DNA from: Haliscomenobacter sp.
Lineage (GTDB): Bacteria > Bacteroidota > Bacteroidia > Chitinophagales > Saprospiraceae
Direction: 5' to 3'
Assembly: GCA_016707205.1 (NCBI GenBank)
Contig: JADJHZ010000005.1
Span: forward strand, 248,001-312,000
DNA: 64,000 nt
Shown here: positions 27,274 to 36,661 of the stretch, in pieces
Layout of the letters: each line of letters starts with the position of its first letter
How positions within the stretch are numbered: the stretch's first letter is position 1
The notes under the pieces: model-generated
What the model was told of the DNA's origin: nothing
The model's input: only the letters and a program-made list of their open reading frames with translations
The model's database searches: none
Position numbers and translations under genes: made by a program

Positions 27274-29067
27274 TTATCTTCCGTTCCCGAAATTCAACCC
27301 AATGGTCAGCCCGAGACGGATTTCAAATCCGAAAAACGAATCTTTTCGATATTCAAACAGGGGGTTATCGATCGTAAAGGCTTCCCGGTCGATTTGCTCG
27401 TTACCCGGGTCAAACTGGTTGTAATTCGCCCCAAACGCCCAATACATATCCATTCCGAACCCTTTGGTAAGGAATAAGCCGCCCATGGAAAGCAGCGCGG
27501 TGTATTGGGTAATGCCGGGCTGAAAAACGGCGCTGGAGGAAACCCCGGTCTGGTCGTTGGTGACGGCGATCGTTTGGGGGTCGAAGTTTTTGTCTGCATA
27601 CCCCAGCAGCAGCCCGACATAAGCGAATTCACTGCCCCTGGAAGAGAAAAATTTTGGATGGACATGGGCTTTGAATCCGTCCCATGGGGAAATATTGTCC
27701 TGATCAGCATCCTCCACTTCCCTGATCCAAAGGTCGAAGATATTCTCTTTGTTATTTTTCACTTGAAGATAAGAAAATTCCCAGGCGGTGCGCCTGCCAG
27801 CAAAATTGACTACCCCTCCGAGGTCGCGCTTGTCGGAGGATTTCAGCATGGGGAGCAAATGGGCGCCGAGGTACAGGTCGAACCCGCTATCGGAGCGTTT
27901 GCTGGCTTTAGCCAACTGCCGGGCTTCTTTTTCCCGCTCGGCGTTACAGGACGCCGCCTTTTTGAGGTAAGCGGCTTCCAGGTCGGTTAATTTCCAATGC
28001 CGGCAACGAAAAGCCAGGTAATCCAGTCCGCCGCAATCGGTCGCTGGGGTTACGGCAGACAAGGCCTGGAGGGCGGCCAGGGCAACCGATCTGGCCAGAG
28101 CCGGATCCGCAACCCGGCATTTCTGCGCGTAATCCTCTGCGTTGCGGTGAAAAGCGGCATCGCCAGCGTATGATTTGCGATAGCACGCATCGTACAATTG
28201 GAGGACCTGCGCATTGTCGGCTTCATATTTGGCGCCGATCTCCGCCCCTTTAGCCAGCTTAAATACCGGCACGGGCGCGTTGGTTCGCTCGGCGGCTTTG
28301 AGAAGAATTCGCATCCCCCGGAGCGCCTTGGGGTAATTGAATTCCTGAACGGTTTTCTTGTAGGCCGTGTCGAGTTCGTGATAATACACTAAGGCCTGAA
28401 GGGCAAAATCTTCCACCTCTTCGGGTTTCAGTATAGACGGACTTTTCTCCGAGACATCAATTAGTTTGTTATAGGAAATATATTTAAGCCAAGTAACGAT
28501 ACTTGGATGGATCGTAGCAAGTCTTAAAATCCGGGCGGCATAGTCGTACTGCGCCATGTTATAAGCCACCTCGCCCAAACCGGTGAGGAATTCGGCCTGG
28601 GTAGACCCGAAATTTTCCCATTTGATGACGAAATTTTTTCCATCTAAAACATACCGCATGGGAAAATCCGCCGCTTTAAGCGCAGAAAAGTCCTTCTCAA
28701 TCCCTTTCATTACGTCCAGGGCTTCGGCGTTTTCCCCTTTCATTCCCAGAATAAATGAATATTCGTATTGCGCATTCATTATAAAATACCGGGCTACCCG
28801 CGTTTCCTCCTGGTTCCCGGATTTCAACACGGGTTCCAGAAGAGCAATACACTGATCCATCCGGGATTTTGTATTGGAAACGCCTTCATCGGTAAGCGTT
28901 TTCGGCGACCACGTCCGGATATAATCCCTTAAGGCATTGTACTCTTTGACGCCTTTTTCGAGGGTTTCGGCAGGAGTCTGGGCGTACAAAGCGGGTGTTG
29001 AAAATAAGCTTAGCGCCAGAAAGGACAAAACAAATAGCCGGACAGCGGTAATCCTTAAGTTGCTCAT
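27274..29067 (-). CDS. Secreted TPR-like protein with C-terminal beta-strand domain
   Basis: A 597-residue protein starting MSNLRITAVRLFVLSFLALS with a signal peptide ending at YAQ. Residues ~30-380 are helical and TPR-like (LGEVAYNMAQYDYAARILRLA). The last ~200 residues alternate aromatic and glycine-rich strands ending GFEIRLGLTIGLNFGNGR, as in outer-membrane barrel proteins. The family is not recognised. It lies between the histidine kinase and the response regulator on the same strand, which suggests a link to that signalling pair. Confidence 0.65.
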   Translation of the reverse strand: MSNLRITAVRLFVLSFLALSLFSTPALYAQTPAETLEKGVKEYNALRDYIRTWSPKTLTDEGVSNTKSRMDQCIALLEPVLKSGNQEETRVARYFIMNAQYEYSFILGMKGENAEALDVMKGIEKDFSALKAADFPMRYVLDGKNFVIKWENFGSTQAEFLTGLGEVAYNMAQYDYAARILRLATIHPSIVTWLKYISYNKLIDVSEKSPSILKPEEVEDFALQALVYYHELDTAYKKTVQEFNYPKALRGMRILLKAAERTNAPVPVFKLAKGAEIGAKYEADNAQVLQLYDACYRKSYAGDAAFHRNAEDYAQKCRVADPALARSVALAALQALSAVTPATDCGGLDYLAFRCRHWKLTDLEAAYLKKAASCNAEREKEARQLAKASKRSDSGFDLYLGAHLLPMLKSSDKRDLGGVVNFAGRRTAWEFSYLQVKNNKENIFDLWIREVEDADQDNISPWDGFKAHVHPKFFSSRGSEFAYVGLLLGYADKNFDPQTIAVTNDQTGVSSSAVFQPGITQYTALLSMGGLFLTKGFGMDMYWAFGANYNQFDPGNEQIDREAFTIDNPLFEYRKDSFFGFEIRLGLTIGLNFGNGR

Positions 29068-29193
29068 GGTATGTACATCTGCATTGGTGAGATAAAAGCC
29101 CATTGTTCTTCAACGGCTTTAGAAAAAGTTCCTTCCAAATCGCCTGCAAAATGAACTTCTTCGTTCAATGCCGCAATACGACAAATTGCGTAT

Positions 29194-31008
29194 TCATGGC
29201 ATGAGATCCTGCTTTTGATGGAGCGGGATCGAAACCCGGATTTGGGTTCCTTCGTTTGGGGCCGATTCCACTTCCAGCGACCCGCCCAGTTCTTCGGCCC
29301 GGAACCTCATATTGCCGAGGCCGTTGCCGGCAGGCAAGGCTTCCGGATCAAATCCCCTGCCATTATCCGACAGGACCATAGAAAGCTGTTGGTCCTGTTT
29401 CAGGAGAAAGGAAAGTTCGATCCGGGAGGCTTCGGAGTACTTGATGGAATTCGCGATCGCCTCCTGCGCAATGCGAAACAGGTTGAGGGTCTGTGCGGGG
29501 GACAGGCTAATGTCGTCTTCCGGGATAGAAACGAGCAGCGGAAGGGAGGAAGCCCGGGCAGCAAAGTCGCTTATTTTGTCCGACAAACTTAGGAGGGAAA
29601 ACTGCTCATACCGGATCGCCCAGATACTTTCCCGCAACAAAGCCATTGCCTGCCGTATATTCATCGCGATGGTTTCCAGAGCGGATCGTTCTTCCATCGA
29701 AGCGGAAATATGGGCCCTTTTGGAAAGGGCGCCCCCCACAATCGTCAGCTCGGCGCCGAGGTTGTCGTGCAGATCCCTGGAAATGCGGAGCCGTTCGTTT
29801 TGAAGCTTCAGGGAAAGCTCCGACCGAATCAGTTCGGTTTTGAGCTCGGTCTCGCGCTTCCATTGAATCCGGCGTTGCTTCTGGTATCGGAAAACCAAAA
29901 CGAACGCTCCCGCGAGGAGGATCAACCCGGCGATGGACAAGCCCAGGAGCATATTGCGGGTTTGGAGTTGCCGTTGCCGCAAAGCGAGTTCTTTCTCTTT
30001 TTTCACCGCTTCGTATTTCTCGGCCATCTCTGCGATCTGCTGGCTGTGATTCAGGTTAAACAGGCTATCCTTAAGGGCATAACTCCTATTAAGCCAGCCA
30101 ATGGCTTCCTGGTGCTGCCCCAGGGCGGCGTGGGTTTCGGAAAGCATTTGCATCGCGTGGCGCTGCAGGTCGGCAAAGCCGATGCGCTCGGTCTCCTCCA
30201 CCGTTTTTTGAAAGTAGGGCAAGGCATTTTCGGGCTGACCGGATCGAAGGAACATTTCTCCGGTGTTATTGATATTGATCGCCACGCCGATCCGGTCGCC
30301 CAGGCGCTTCCGGATTTCGGTCGACCGGGAAAGAAAAGCTTCGGCCTGTCTGAAATCCCCCTGGGCGATGGCCACTTCTGCCAGATTGGCCCAGGTATAG
30401 CTCAGCGCTTTTTCGTCGCCGAGCCGGCGCTGCAAGGCGAGTTCTTTCTTAAAAATGGCTTCCGCTTCATCAAACCGGCCTTGTTCGATATACACGACGC
30501 CTTTAATATCAAGGGCAGCGGCAATACAATGGGTGTCGCGCACTTCCGTACAAATAGCAATGGCCTGTTCCAGTTGCTCCAGGGCTTTGTCGAACCGCTG
30601 AAATTTTTTGAAATAATTCCCCATTTCCTTGAGCACCTGTCCCTGCCCGGAAGGATCGCCGGAAAGCGTAAACAGATCCAAAGCCATTTGGTAGTGTAAA
30701 AGCGCTTTGGGGTAATCCCCCTCCAGGTAATACGCCACTCCCAGGTTTTTTCTGGTCTGAGCTTCGAGGTGGGTCCATCGGTTTTTCTGAGCCAGAGCCC
30801 GCGCTTTTTCGCCCAATGCGATGGCCAGGGCGGCGTTGTCGGAATGAAAAGCAAAGAAGTGATCGTTGATATATTCGGCCTGCTTTTTTTCGTCCATCCC
30901 GGCTAGGACAACATAGACGCTATCCTGAGCCTCCTGCCCCCTCAACATGAATACAGAGGCGAAAAATCCCCAAAATAAAAGGGCATAGCATAACCTGGCT
31001 GGAATCAT
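29194..31008 (-). CDS. TPR-containing sensor histidine kinase (HisKA_3 type)
   Basis: A 604-residue sensor: signal sequence, five or more tetratricopeptide repeats (TRKNLGVAYYLEGDYPKAL, LKEMGNYFKKFQRFDKALEQ) in the periplasmic part, a membrane segment near 351-372, a short coiled coil, the dimerisation/phosphoacceptor motif RISRDLHDNLGAELT (His near 412), and the ATPase boxes QEAIANSIKYSE and DNGRGFDPEALPAGNGLGN. This NarL-type kinase class pairs with LuxR response regulators such as the one at 26529. It lies 88 bases downstream of uxaB, so read-through from the pectin operon is possible. Confidence 0.9.
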   Translation of the reverse strand: MIPARLCYALLFWGFFASVFMLRGQEAQDSVYVVLAGMDEKKQAEYINDHFFAFHSDNAALAIALGEKARALAQKNRWTHLEAQTRKNLGVAYYLEGDYPKALLHYQMALDLFTLSGDPSGQGQVLKEMGNYFKKFQRFDKALEQLEQAIAICTEVRDTHCIAAALDIKGVVYIEQGRFDEAEAIFKKELALQRRLGDEKALSYTWANLAEVAIAQGDFRQAEAFLSRSTEIRKRLGDRIGVAININNTGEMFLRSGQPENALPYFQKTVEETERIGFADLQRHAMQMLSETHAALGQHQEAIGWLNRSYALKDSLFNLNHSQQIAEMAEKYEAVKKEKELALRQRQLQTRNMLLGLSIAGLILLAGAFVLVFRYQKQRRIQWKRETELKTELIRSELSLKLQNERLRISRDLHDNLGAELTIVGGALSKRAHISASMEERSALETIAMNIRQAMALLRESIWAIRYEQFSLLSLSDKISDFAARASSLPLLVSIPEDDISLSPAQTLNLFRIAQEAIANSIKYSEASRIELSFLLKQDQQLSMVLSDNGRGFDPEALPAGNGLGNMRFRAEELGGSLEVESAPNEGTQIRVSIPLHQKQDLMP

Positions 31009-31096
31009 TGCGCTTTCGGCATATCTATCATTCCGCCAAAAATAAGGAAATCCGGTTCCAAAACAACCTTGTTCGCAGGAATCCTGTCGAACTTCG

Positions 31097-32542
31097 CTAT
31101 TGGATCAAATCCTCTAATTGCCCATGGTCGATTGCCTGGAGGCAATCCGTTGTCCGTTCTGCCAATCCGGGGACCTCGTTGAGGTCCATGCCCCACATCG
31201 CTTTGTGCGACAACGCTTCCCGGACGAACTCCAGATAGGTTGTTTCTCCCTGCCGGATCTTTTTCCACATACCCTGGAACCATTCCACCCATACGGCATT
31301 GTCGTTCACCGGAATCAGGTTTTCGCCGAGTTCGCCGGCATAGAACCGGAACAGGGCAGCCAGTGAAATGACGATCCTCCGGGGCAGTTCGCCTTTCCGC
31401 TTTTGGTACTCCAGCAAAGACGGCAGTACCCGGGTCTCAAATTTGGAAATGGAGTTCAGCGCGATCGAAATCAGGAAATGCTTGATGAAGGGGTTTCTGA
31501 ACCGGTCGAGCACATCGCCGGCAAACGCTTCCAGTTCGGACAAGGGCAGATCGAGCGTAGGGATGATTTCCTCGTACACCAGCTTGCGGACAAATGTTCC
31601 TACCAAAGGATCTTCCACTGCTTCCCGCACGGTTTCGATCCCATATAGGTAGGCAACAGGAACCATCGCGGTGTGCGCCCCATTCAGGATGCGGACTTTG
31701 CGGGTCCGGTACGGCGTCAAGTCCTTGGGGAAAATCACGTTCAAGCCTGCGCTGTCTGCCGGAAGCGCCTGCTGTACCCATTCCGGAGCCTCAATCACCC
31801 AAAGGTGGAAGTGCTCGCCTTCGACTACCAGCTTATCGTCGTATCCTAGTTCTTCCTGGATTTCCGCAATCCGGTCTTTAGGATAGCCCGGTACAATGCG
31901 ATCCACCAGGGTATTGCAGAAGGAGCAGGTATTTCCGATCCACTCCGCAAAAGCCTCGGGCAACTCCCAATGTGCGGCATATTGCAGGATTGCCTGGCGC
32001 AGCATTTCCCCGTTTTTTTCAATCAACTCGCAGGGGATAACCGCCAGCTTATTGCCGGCGCTTTCCGGCTGCTGGTAGCGTTCCCAGAGCCAGCGCGTCA
32101 GCTTGGCGGGAAAGCTTCCGGGAGGAGCGTCCTCCAGGCGGTCTTCCGGCACAAAGGCAATGCCTGCCTCCGTGGTATTGGAAAAAATGAATTGGATCTC
32201 CGGGTTGCGGGCCGTTTCCAGAAAGGCAGCAAATTCGGAATAAGGGTTTATTCCCCGCTGAACGCAATCTACCAATATAGGTTCGCGCACCGGAATGCCA
32301 TTTTTTAGGCCCGTCAGGTAGAGCGTATATAGCCCGTCCTGGCTATTGAGGAGGTGGACCAACCCCTGCTCGATAGGCTGGACCACCACTACCCCACTGT
32401 CCAAGACCCCTTGCTGGTTCATGACCTGGACCATCCAATCGACAAAGGCGCGGAGGAAATTGCCTTCGCCAAATTGAAGGATGCGCTCCGTTCGGGGAGA
32501 AACGGGATGGTTGGTGCGGGTTAACGATGGGAAAGAAGTCAT
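31097..32542 (-). CDS. uxaB: Tagaturonate reductase (altronate oxidoreductase)
   Basis: Reduces D-tagaturonate to D-altronate with NADH, step two of galacturonate breakdown. The 481-residue length and motifs fit the mannitol/altronate dehydrogenase family: ILQFGEGNFLRAFVDWM (nucleotide-binding start), FIFSNTTEAGIAF, GNTCSFCNTLVDRIVPGYP and RKVRILNGAHTAMVPVAYL with the active-site Lys and Asn. UxaB rather than UxuB or MtlD is favoured by its place next to uxaA in a pectin operon. The start MTSFPSLTRT fits the family better than an upstream codon. Confidence 0.92.
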   Translation of the reverse strand: MTSFPSLTRTNHPVSPRTERILQFGEGNFLRAFVDWMVQVMNQQGVLDSGVVVVQPIEQGLVHLLNSQDGLYTLYLTGLKNGIPVREPILVDCVQRGINPYSEFAAFLETARNPEIQFIFSNTTEAGIAFVPEDRLEDAPPGSFPAKLTRWLWERYQQPESAGNKLAVIPCELIEKNGEMLRQAILQYAAHWELPEAFAEWIGNTCSFCNTLVDRIVPGYPKDRIAEIQEELGYDDKLVVEGEHFHLWVIEAPEWVQQALPADSAGLNVIFPKDLTPYRTRKVRILNGAHTAMVPVAYLYGIETVREAVEDPLVGTFVRKLVYEEIIPTLDLPLSELEAFAGDVLDRFRNPFIKHFLISIALNSISKFETRVLPSLLEYQKRKGELPRRIVISLAALFRFYAGELGENLIPVNDNAVWVEWFQGMWKKIRQGETTYLEFVREALSHKAMWGMDLNEVPGLAERTTDCLQAIDHGQLEDLIQ

Positions 32543-32587
32543 TGTTGTCGTTTTTTCAAAGGCGCATTTGGCGCCGTAAAACATAAC

Positions 32588-34240
32588 TTATAGAGAAACG
32601 CCCCGTTTCCAGGGGATAAAATCATCCTGAGAAAGCCGTTCGGCTTTGGTCAGCGCTTTGCCGCTGGCTACCTGGATAAGGTAATCCATCAATTCGGCGC
32701 CTTTGGTCTCGATGGTATCCTCGCCGGAGATGACGGTGCCGGCATCCACGTCGATGATATCGTTCATGCGCTCAAACAAACCGGTATTGCTCGACATTTT
32801 GACCGTCGGGGTGACCGGATTTCCGGTCGGCGTCCCTAGCCCGGTGGTAAAAACGATCAGGTTACAGCCAGACCCAGCCAGGGCTGTGGTCGATTCCACG
32901 TCGTTGCCGGGGGTACACAGAAGGTTCAATCCCGGGCGGACGATCTGCTCGGTATAATCCAGCACATCCGTCACAGGAGAGGTTCCCCCTTTTTTTGCGG
33001 CCCCCGCCGATTTCATAGCGTCGGTGATCAGCCCGTCCTTGATATTACCAGGCGAGGGATTCATGTCGAAACCGGAGCCGGCTTGCTTTGCTCTCAAGGA
33101 GTAGGTCTGCATCAAATGCGCAAATTTGGCGGCAATATCCTGATTAATGCTGCGGTCGATGAGATCCTGTTCCACGCCGTTGAGTTCGGGAAATTCGGAC
33201 AAAACGGTAGTTCCTCCCAACGCGACGAGGTAATCCGAAGCCTGTCCCAGGGCAGGGTTGGCAGAAATCCCGGAAAACCCGTCGGACCCGCCGCATTCCA
33301 GGCCCAGCACCAGCTTGCTGAGCGGCGCGGGTTGTCTGACCGCTTTGTTGGCTTCGATCAGCCCGGCAAAGGTTTTTCGGACCGCCTCGGCGATAAATTC
33401 CCGTTCCGAAGCGCTTTGTTGCTGCTCCAAAAAGTACAGCGGCTTGGCAAAATCCGGAGCGATGCGGGCAAGGGCTTCTTCCAGTACGGGGATTTGGGCG
33501 TTCTGGCAACCCAGGCTGAGCACGGTCGCGCCGGCTACGTTTGGATTGGTCAGGTAGCCTGCCAACAGGCGGCATAACGCTTCGCTGTCCTGACGGATAC
33601 CGCCGCAGCCCCCATCATGCGTGAGGAATTTTATCCCGTCTACATTGGGGAATACCCGGCGCGACCGAAGATCCTGGGGCGACATGAGGACATTCGTCTC
33701 CATAATTTCCTCTGGTCCTGCGCCACCCTGGTATTTTTGGATAAGGGACTGAATATCTACGGAAAAATCGCGTTCTGAAATATAGCCCAGCTGCTCCTGC
33801 ATCGCGCTCTGGAGCACTTTGATATTGCGGTTTTCGCAAAAAACCAACGGGATGACGAGCCAGTAGTTGCGGGTACCGACTTGGCCATCGGCCCGATGAA
33901 ACCCGTCGAAGGTTTTCCCTTGCCAGCGGGAGACGTCCGGGGCGGCCCACTGAAAATGGGATTCGCGCACCTCAAAGGGGTTGGCCTGGTGGTGGACATT
34001 TTCGCGGGAAATCCGGCTTCCTTTTGGAATCGGGCGGGTGGCTTTCCCCACCAATACGCCATACATGATGATCTCGTCGCCTTCCTGAAGGTCGTTCTCG
34101 GCAAACTTGTGCTTCAAAGGAATATCCTCTGCCAAACGGATGACACTTCCATTCCAGGGCGCCTCCGATCCGGCCGGAAGGTGGTCGAGGGCGGCAATGA
34201 TGTTGTCGGCGGGGTGCACTTTTAAGGTTTTCGGTCGCAT
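32588..34240 (-). CDS. uxaA: Altronate dehydratase
   Basis: Dehydrates D-altronate to 2-keto-3-deoxygluconate. The 550-residue protein has an N-terminal SAF domain (HPADNIIAALDHLPAG to about residue 85) and the large UxaA domain (GQVGTRNYWLVIPLVFCEN, THDGGCGGIRQD, LGLECGGSDGFSGISANPA, GSGCNLIVFTTGLGTPTGN), with conserved cysteines that may hold iron. It lies between the GH43 gene and uxaB with gaps of 26 and 45 bases, so an operon is very likely. Confidence 0.95.
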   Translation of the reverse strand: MRPKTLKVHPADNIIAALDHLPAGSEAPWNGSVIRLAEDIPLKHKFAENDLQEGDEIIMYGVLVGKATRPIPKGSRISRENVHHQANPFEVRESHFQWAAPDVSRWQGKTFDGFHRADGQVGTRNYWLVIPLVFCENRNIKVLQSAMQEQLGYISERDFSVDIQSLIQKYQGGAGPEEIMETNVLMSPQDLRSRRVFPNVDGIKFLTHDGGCGGIRQDSEALCRLLAGYLTNPNVAGATVLSLGCQNAQIPVLEEALARIAPDFAKPLYFLEQQQSASEREFIAEAVRKTFAGLIEANKAVRQPAPLSKLVLGLECGGSDGFSGISANPALGQASDYLVALGGTTVLSEFPELNGVEQDLIDRSINQDIAAKFAHLMQTYSLRAKQAGSGFDMNPSPGNIKDGLITDAMKSAGAAKKGGTSPVTDVLDYTEQIVRPGLNLLCTPGNDVESTTALAGSGCNLIVFTTGLGTPTGNPVTPTVKMSSNTGLFERMNDIIDVDAGTVISGEDTIETKGAELMDYLIQVASGKALTKAERLSQDDFIPWKRGVSL

Positions 34241-34266
34241 GTTCCCGTTTTTTTTCTAATAAAAAA

Positions 34267-35916
34267 TTATTCTACCCGGAACCAGTCGGCATCTGCGTAT
34301 CCGCTATCGTTGGTAACCTGGGTTCTGGAGCAGAACAAGCCAATCTTGGCGCCGATCCAGCGTCCGGGTTTAGCTTCGAAGGGAGGTCCCACCGGTTGGA
34401 AGGTTTTCCCATCGGTGCTGTAGCTGAAAGAGCACATCGCGGGCTCTTTTACCTCCACCCGGAAGTAGACCGTATTCGAAGAAACCGGCTGGCTAAGGTG
34501 CACCGTTTCGGCGCTTCCTTTATCGGCTGCCTTGCAGGAAGACAGGACCAGGCGCAACTGGCCGTCCGCTTTTTCCAGTCCAATATACGCATAATCTGCA
34601 CCCATGACGACCAGGCCGGCTTTTTCTCCTACGGTATTCGGAGAAAACGTCAGTTTCGTGGTTGCCGAAAAAGCGGGCGCAGGGATTTTCTGGAGCAACA
34701 AGTTGGGCAGGTCCCAGAGGTTCTTGAATCCGGGAGGATTCAGGACGGCGTTTAGGCGGAAGAAGCCCAGGTAGCCCGTCGGAAATCCCCATTCCGGTTG
34801 GGGGTTAGCCTGCCATTGCCATTGGAGCCCAAGCTGCGGAAGGTCGAACTCGTCGGAGGTGGCCGGAGCAGCCAGAGGAAAGGCCTTTCCAACAAGGGGT
34901 TTTTTGAATTCCATGACCGGTTCGCCTTTGCCATCGCCATCCGGATCATTCCCGATGACCGGCCAATCGGCGACCCACTTCATAGGCTGGAGGTGGACGA
35001 TGCGGCCATAAGCCTCCCGGTCCTGAAAGTGAAAAAACCAGGACTCGCCTCCCGGGGTGTCTACCCAGGCGCCCTGATGGGGGCCGTTGATTTTGGTTTT
35101 GCCCTGGTCCATGACGACCTTTGCTTCATACGGGCCGTAAATATTGCGGGAACGGAGCACCAACTGCCAGCCGGTCGCCACCCCGCCTGCGGGCGCAAAA
35201 AGGTAGTAGTATCCGTTGCGCTTGTACATTTTAGGACCTTCCACGGTGGTATGTTCCTTATGCCCATCGAACACCAGCACGCCATCGTCGAGCAGGGCCG
35301 TGCCGTCGGGGCGCATCCGATGCAACACCAGAATGCTTTTGATCCCCGATCTGGACCCTGCAAAGGCATGGACCAGGTAGGCGTTGCCGTCTTCGTCCCA
35401 GAAAGGGCAGGAATCGATCCAGCCTTTTCCTGCTTTGACCAGGTGGGGCTCCGTCCAGGGCCCTGCCGGGTGTTTGGCTTTGGTCATATAAATCCCAAAA
35501 TCCGGATCTCCGTAAAAAATGTAGAACATGCCTCCGTAATACCGGATGGCTGGCGCCCAAACGCCGTTCCCATGCTGGGGTTTGCTGAAATGGTCAACCG
35601 GGATTTGGCGGGTAAACACGTGCGTCAGGATAGTCCAGTTGACCATGTCCCTGGAATGCAGGATGGGCAGCCCCGGTGCACAGTTAAAGCTGGAGGCGGT
35701 CATGAAATAGTCCTCCCCTACCCGGATGGCGTCCGGATCGGAGTAATCGGAATGGAGGATGGGATTTTTGAACGTTCCATTTCCTTTATCCGCCATCCAG
35801 GCGTTATTCACATCGCCTTGTGGAACAGGCAGGTTGAAGGATTGCCCATAAAGGAAGCCGGAGCAAAAGACAACAAAACCGGCGGTAACGAAGGAGGACA
35901 GGCGAAGCATAAACAT
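34267..35916 (-). CDS. Glycoside hydrolase family 43 (arabinosidase/xylosidase type)
   Basis: A 549-residue secreted enzyme with a signal peptide ending near YGQ. The five-bladed propeller shows the GH43 residues: NPILHSDYSDPDAIRVG (catalytic base Asp), WIDSCPFWDEDGNAYLVHA (transition-state Asp), and TVEGPKMYKRNGYYYLF (acid Glu). The C-terminal ~200 residues are a beta-sandwich of the concanavalin-like type found in many GH43 proteins. In this operon it probably removes arabinose or xylose side chains from pectin; the linkage cannot be told from sequence. The preceding gene ends five bases upstream. Confidence 0.9.
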   Translation of the reverse strand: MFMLRLSSFVTAGFVVFCSGFLYGQSFNLPVPQGDVNNAWMADKGNGTFKNPILHSDYSDPDAIRVGEDYFMTASSFNCAPGLPILHSRDMVNWTILTHVFTRQIPVDHFSKPQHGNGVWAPAIRYYGGMFYIFYGDPDFGIYMTKAKHPAGPWTEPHLVKAGKGWIDSCPFWDEDGNAYLVHAFAGSRSGIKSILVLHRMRPDGTALLDDGVLVFDGHKEHTTVEGPKMYKRNGYYYLFAPAGGVATGWQLVLRSRNIYGPYEAKVVMDQGKTKINGPHQGAWVDTPGGESWFFHFQDREAYGRIVHLQPMKWVADWPVIGNDPDGDGKGEPVMEFKKPLVGKAFPLAAPATSDEFDLPQLGLQWQWQANPQPEWGFPTGYLGFFRLNAVLNPPGFKNLWDLPNLLLQKIPAPAFSATTKLTFSPNTVGEKAGLVVMGADYAYIGLEKADGQLRLVLSSCKAADKGSAETVHLSQPVSSNTVYFRVEVKEPAMCSFSYSTDGKTFQPVGPPFEAKPGRWIGAKIGLFCSRTQVTNDSGYADADWFRVE

Positions 35917-35921
35917 AGCGC

Positions 35922-36650
35922 TTATTTAAGTCGTTTGGCCAATGGCAATTTCAGTTCGCGGATGCCTTCTGCGGCGAGCTCAGCGGCTTTTGTGGCCCCC
36001 AGTTCGTTGTAATGGGTATTGTCCTGCCTGCCGTCCGGAAAAAAGGCGTTTTTGCCCGGCTCCACCCAGAGGAACAGGCTTTTGGAGGCTTCGGGGCCGT
36101 AGGATTCGGCCAGTTTTTTGGTTTTCTGGAACATATCGATCATCGGGACCTTGTAGGCGGCGGCCACTTCCTTCACCAGATCGGGATAAACCCCATGCGG
36201 GTTGGTCACCTTGCCCTGGGCGTCGAAATTGCGGCGCGCGACGGGGGTGCACAAAACCGGTTTGGCCTTCTTCGCCCTTGTTTCCCGGACGAAGCGGATT
36301 AAGTTGGCTTTGTATTCGTCCGGAGGCGTATAGCGTTCCGGTTTGTCTTTGGCCTGATCGTTGTGTCCGAACTGGATGAAGACGTAATCTCCGGGCCGGA
36401 TGGTGTCCATGATGGCCTGCCAGCGGTTTTCCAAAATAAACGTTTTGGTGCTTCGTCCGTTGGCTCCCCGGTTGTCGATCCGGACCGTTTCGTCGAACAT
36501 CAGGGGGAAGCGCTGTCCCCACCCCCGCTCCGGGCTTTCCAGGGGCTTGTTGGCCATGGTGGAATCCCCGGCCATAAAAACGGTGATGGGCTTTTTGGGG
36601 CCGAGGGCGATCATTTCCAGGAAAAAAGCAAAAAGCAGGAATTTGTGCAT
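35922..36650 (-). CDS. CE12-type pectin/rhamnogalacturonan acetylesterase
   Basis: A 242-residue SGNH hydrolase. Block I is FMAGDSTMANKP with the catalytic Ser, block II RIDNRGANGRST, block III FIQFGHNDQAKD, and block V DNTHYNELGATKAAEL with the Asp-His pair. This pattern is that of carbohydrate esterase family 12, which removes acetyl groups from rhamnogalacturonan or homogalacturonan and so opens the chain to lyases. The N-terminus is hydrophobic (MHKFLLFAFFLEMIAL) and probably an export signal. Confidence 0.9.
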   Translation of the reverse strand: MHKFLLFAFFLEMIALGPKKPITVFMAGDSTMANKPLESPERGWGQRFPLMFDETVRIDNRGANGRSTKTFILENRWQAIMDTIRPGDYVFIQFGHNDQAKDKPERYTPPDEYKANLIRFVRETRAKKAKPVLCTPVARRNFDAQGKVTNPHGVYPDLVKEVAAAYKVPMIDMFQKTKKLAESYGPEASKSLFLWVEPGKNAFFPDGRQDNTHYNELGATKAAELAAEGIRELKLPLAKRLK

Positions 36651-36661
36651 TGGTTAAGGAT

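Noticed and set aside
30000..30700. Long plus-strand open frame opposite the TPR histidine kinase
   Set aside because: It is the antisense of a high-GC coding region; the minus strand has clear TPR and kinase motifs.
34798..36012. 404-codon plus-strand frame opposite the GH43 gene
   Set aside because: Antisense frame of a well-supported glycosidase; its codons mirror the real gene and no motif is present.
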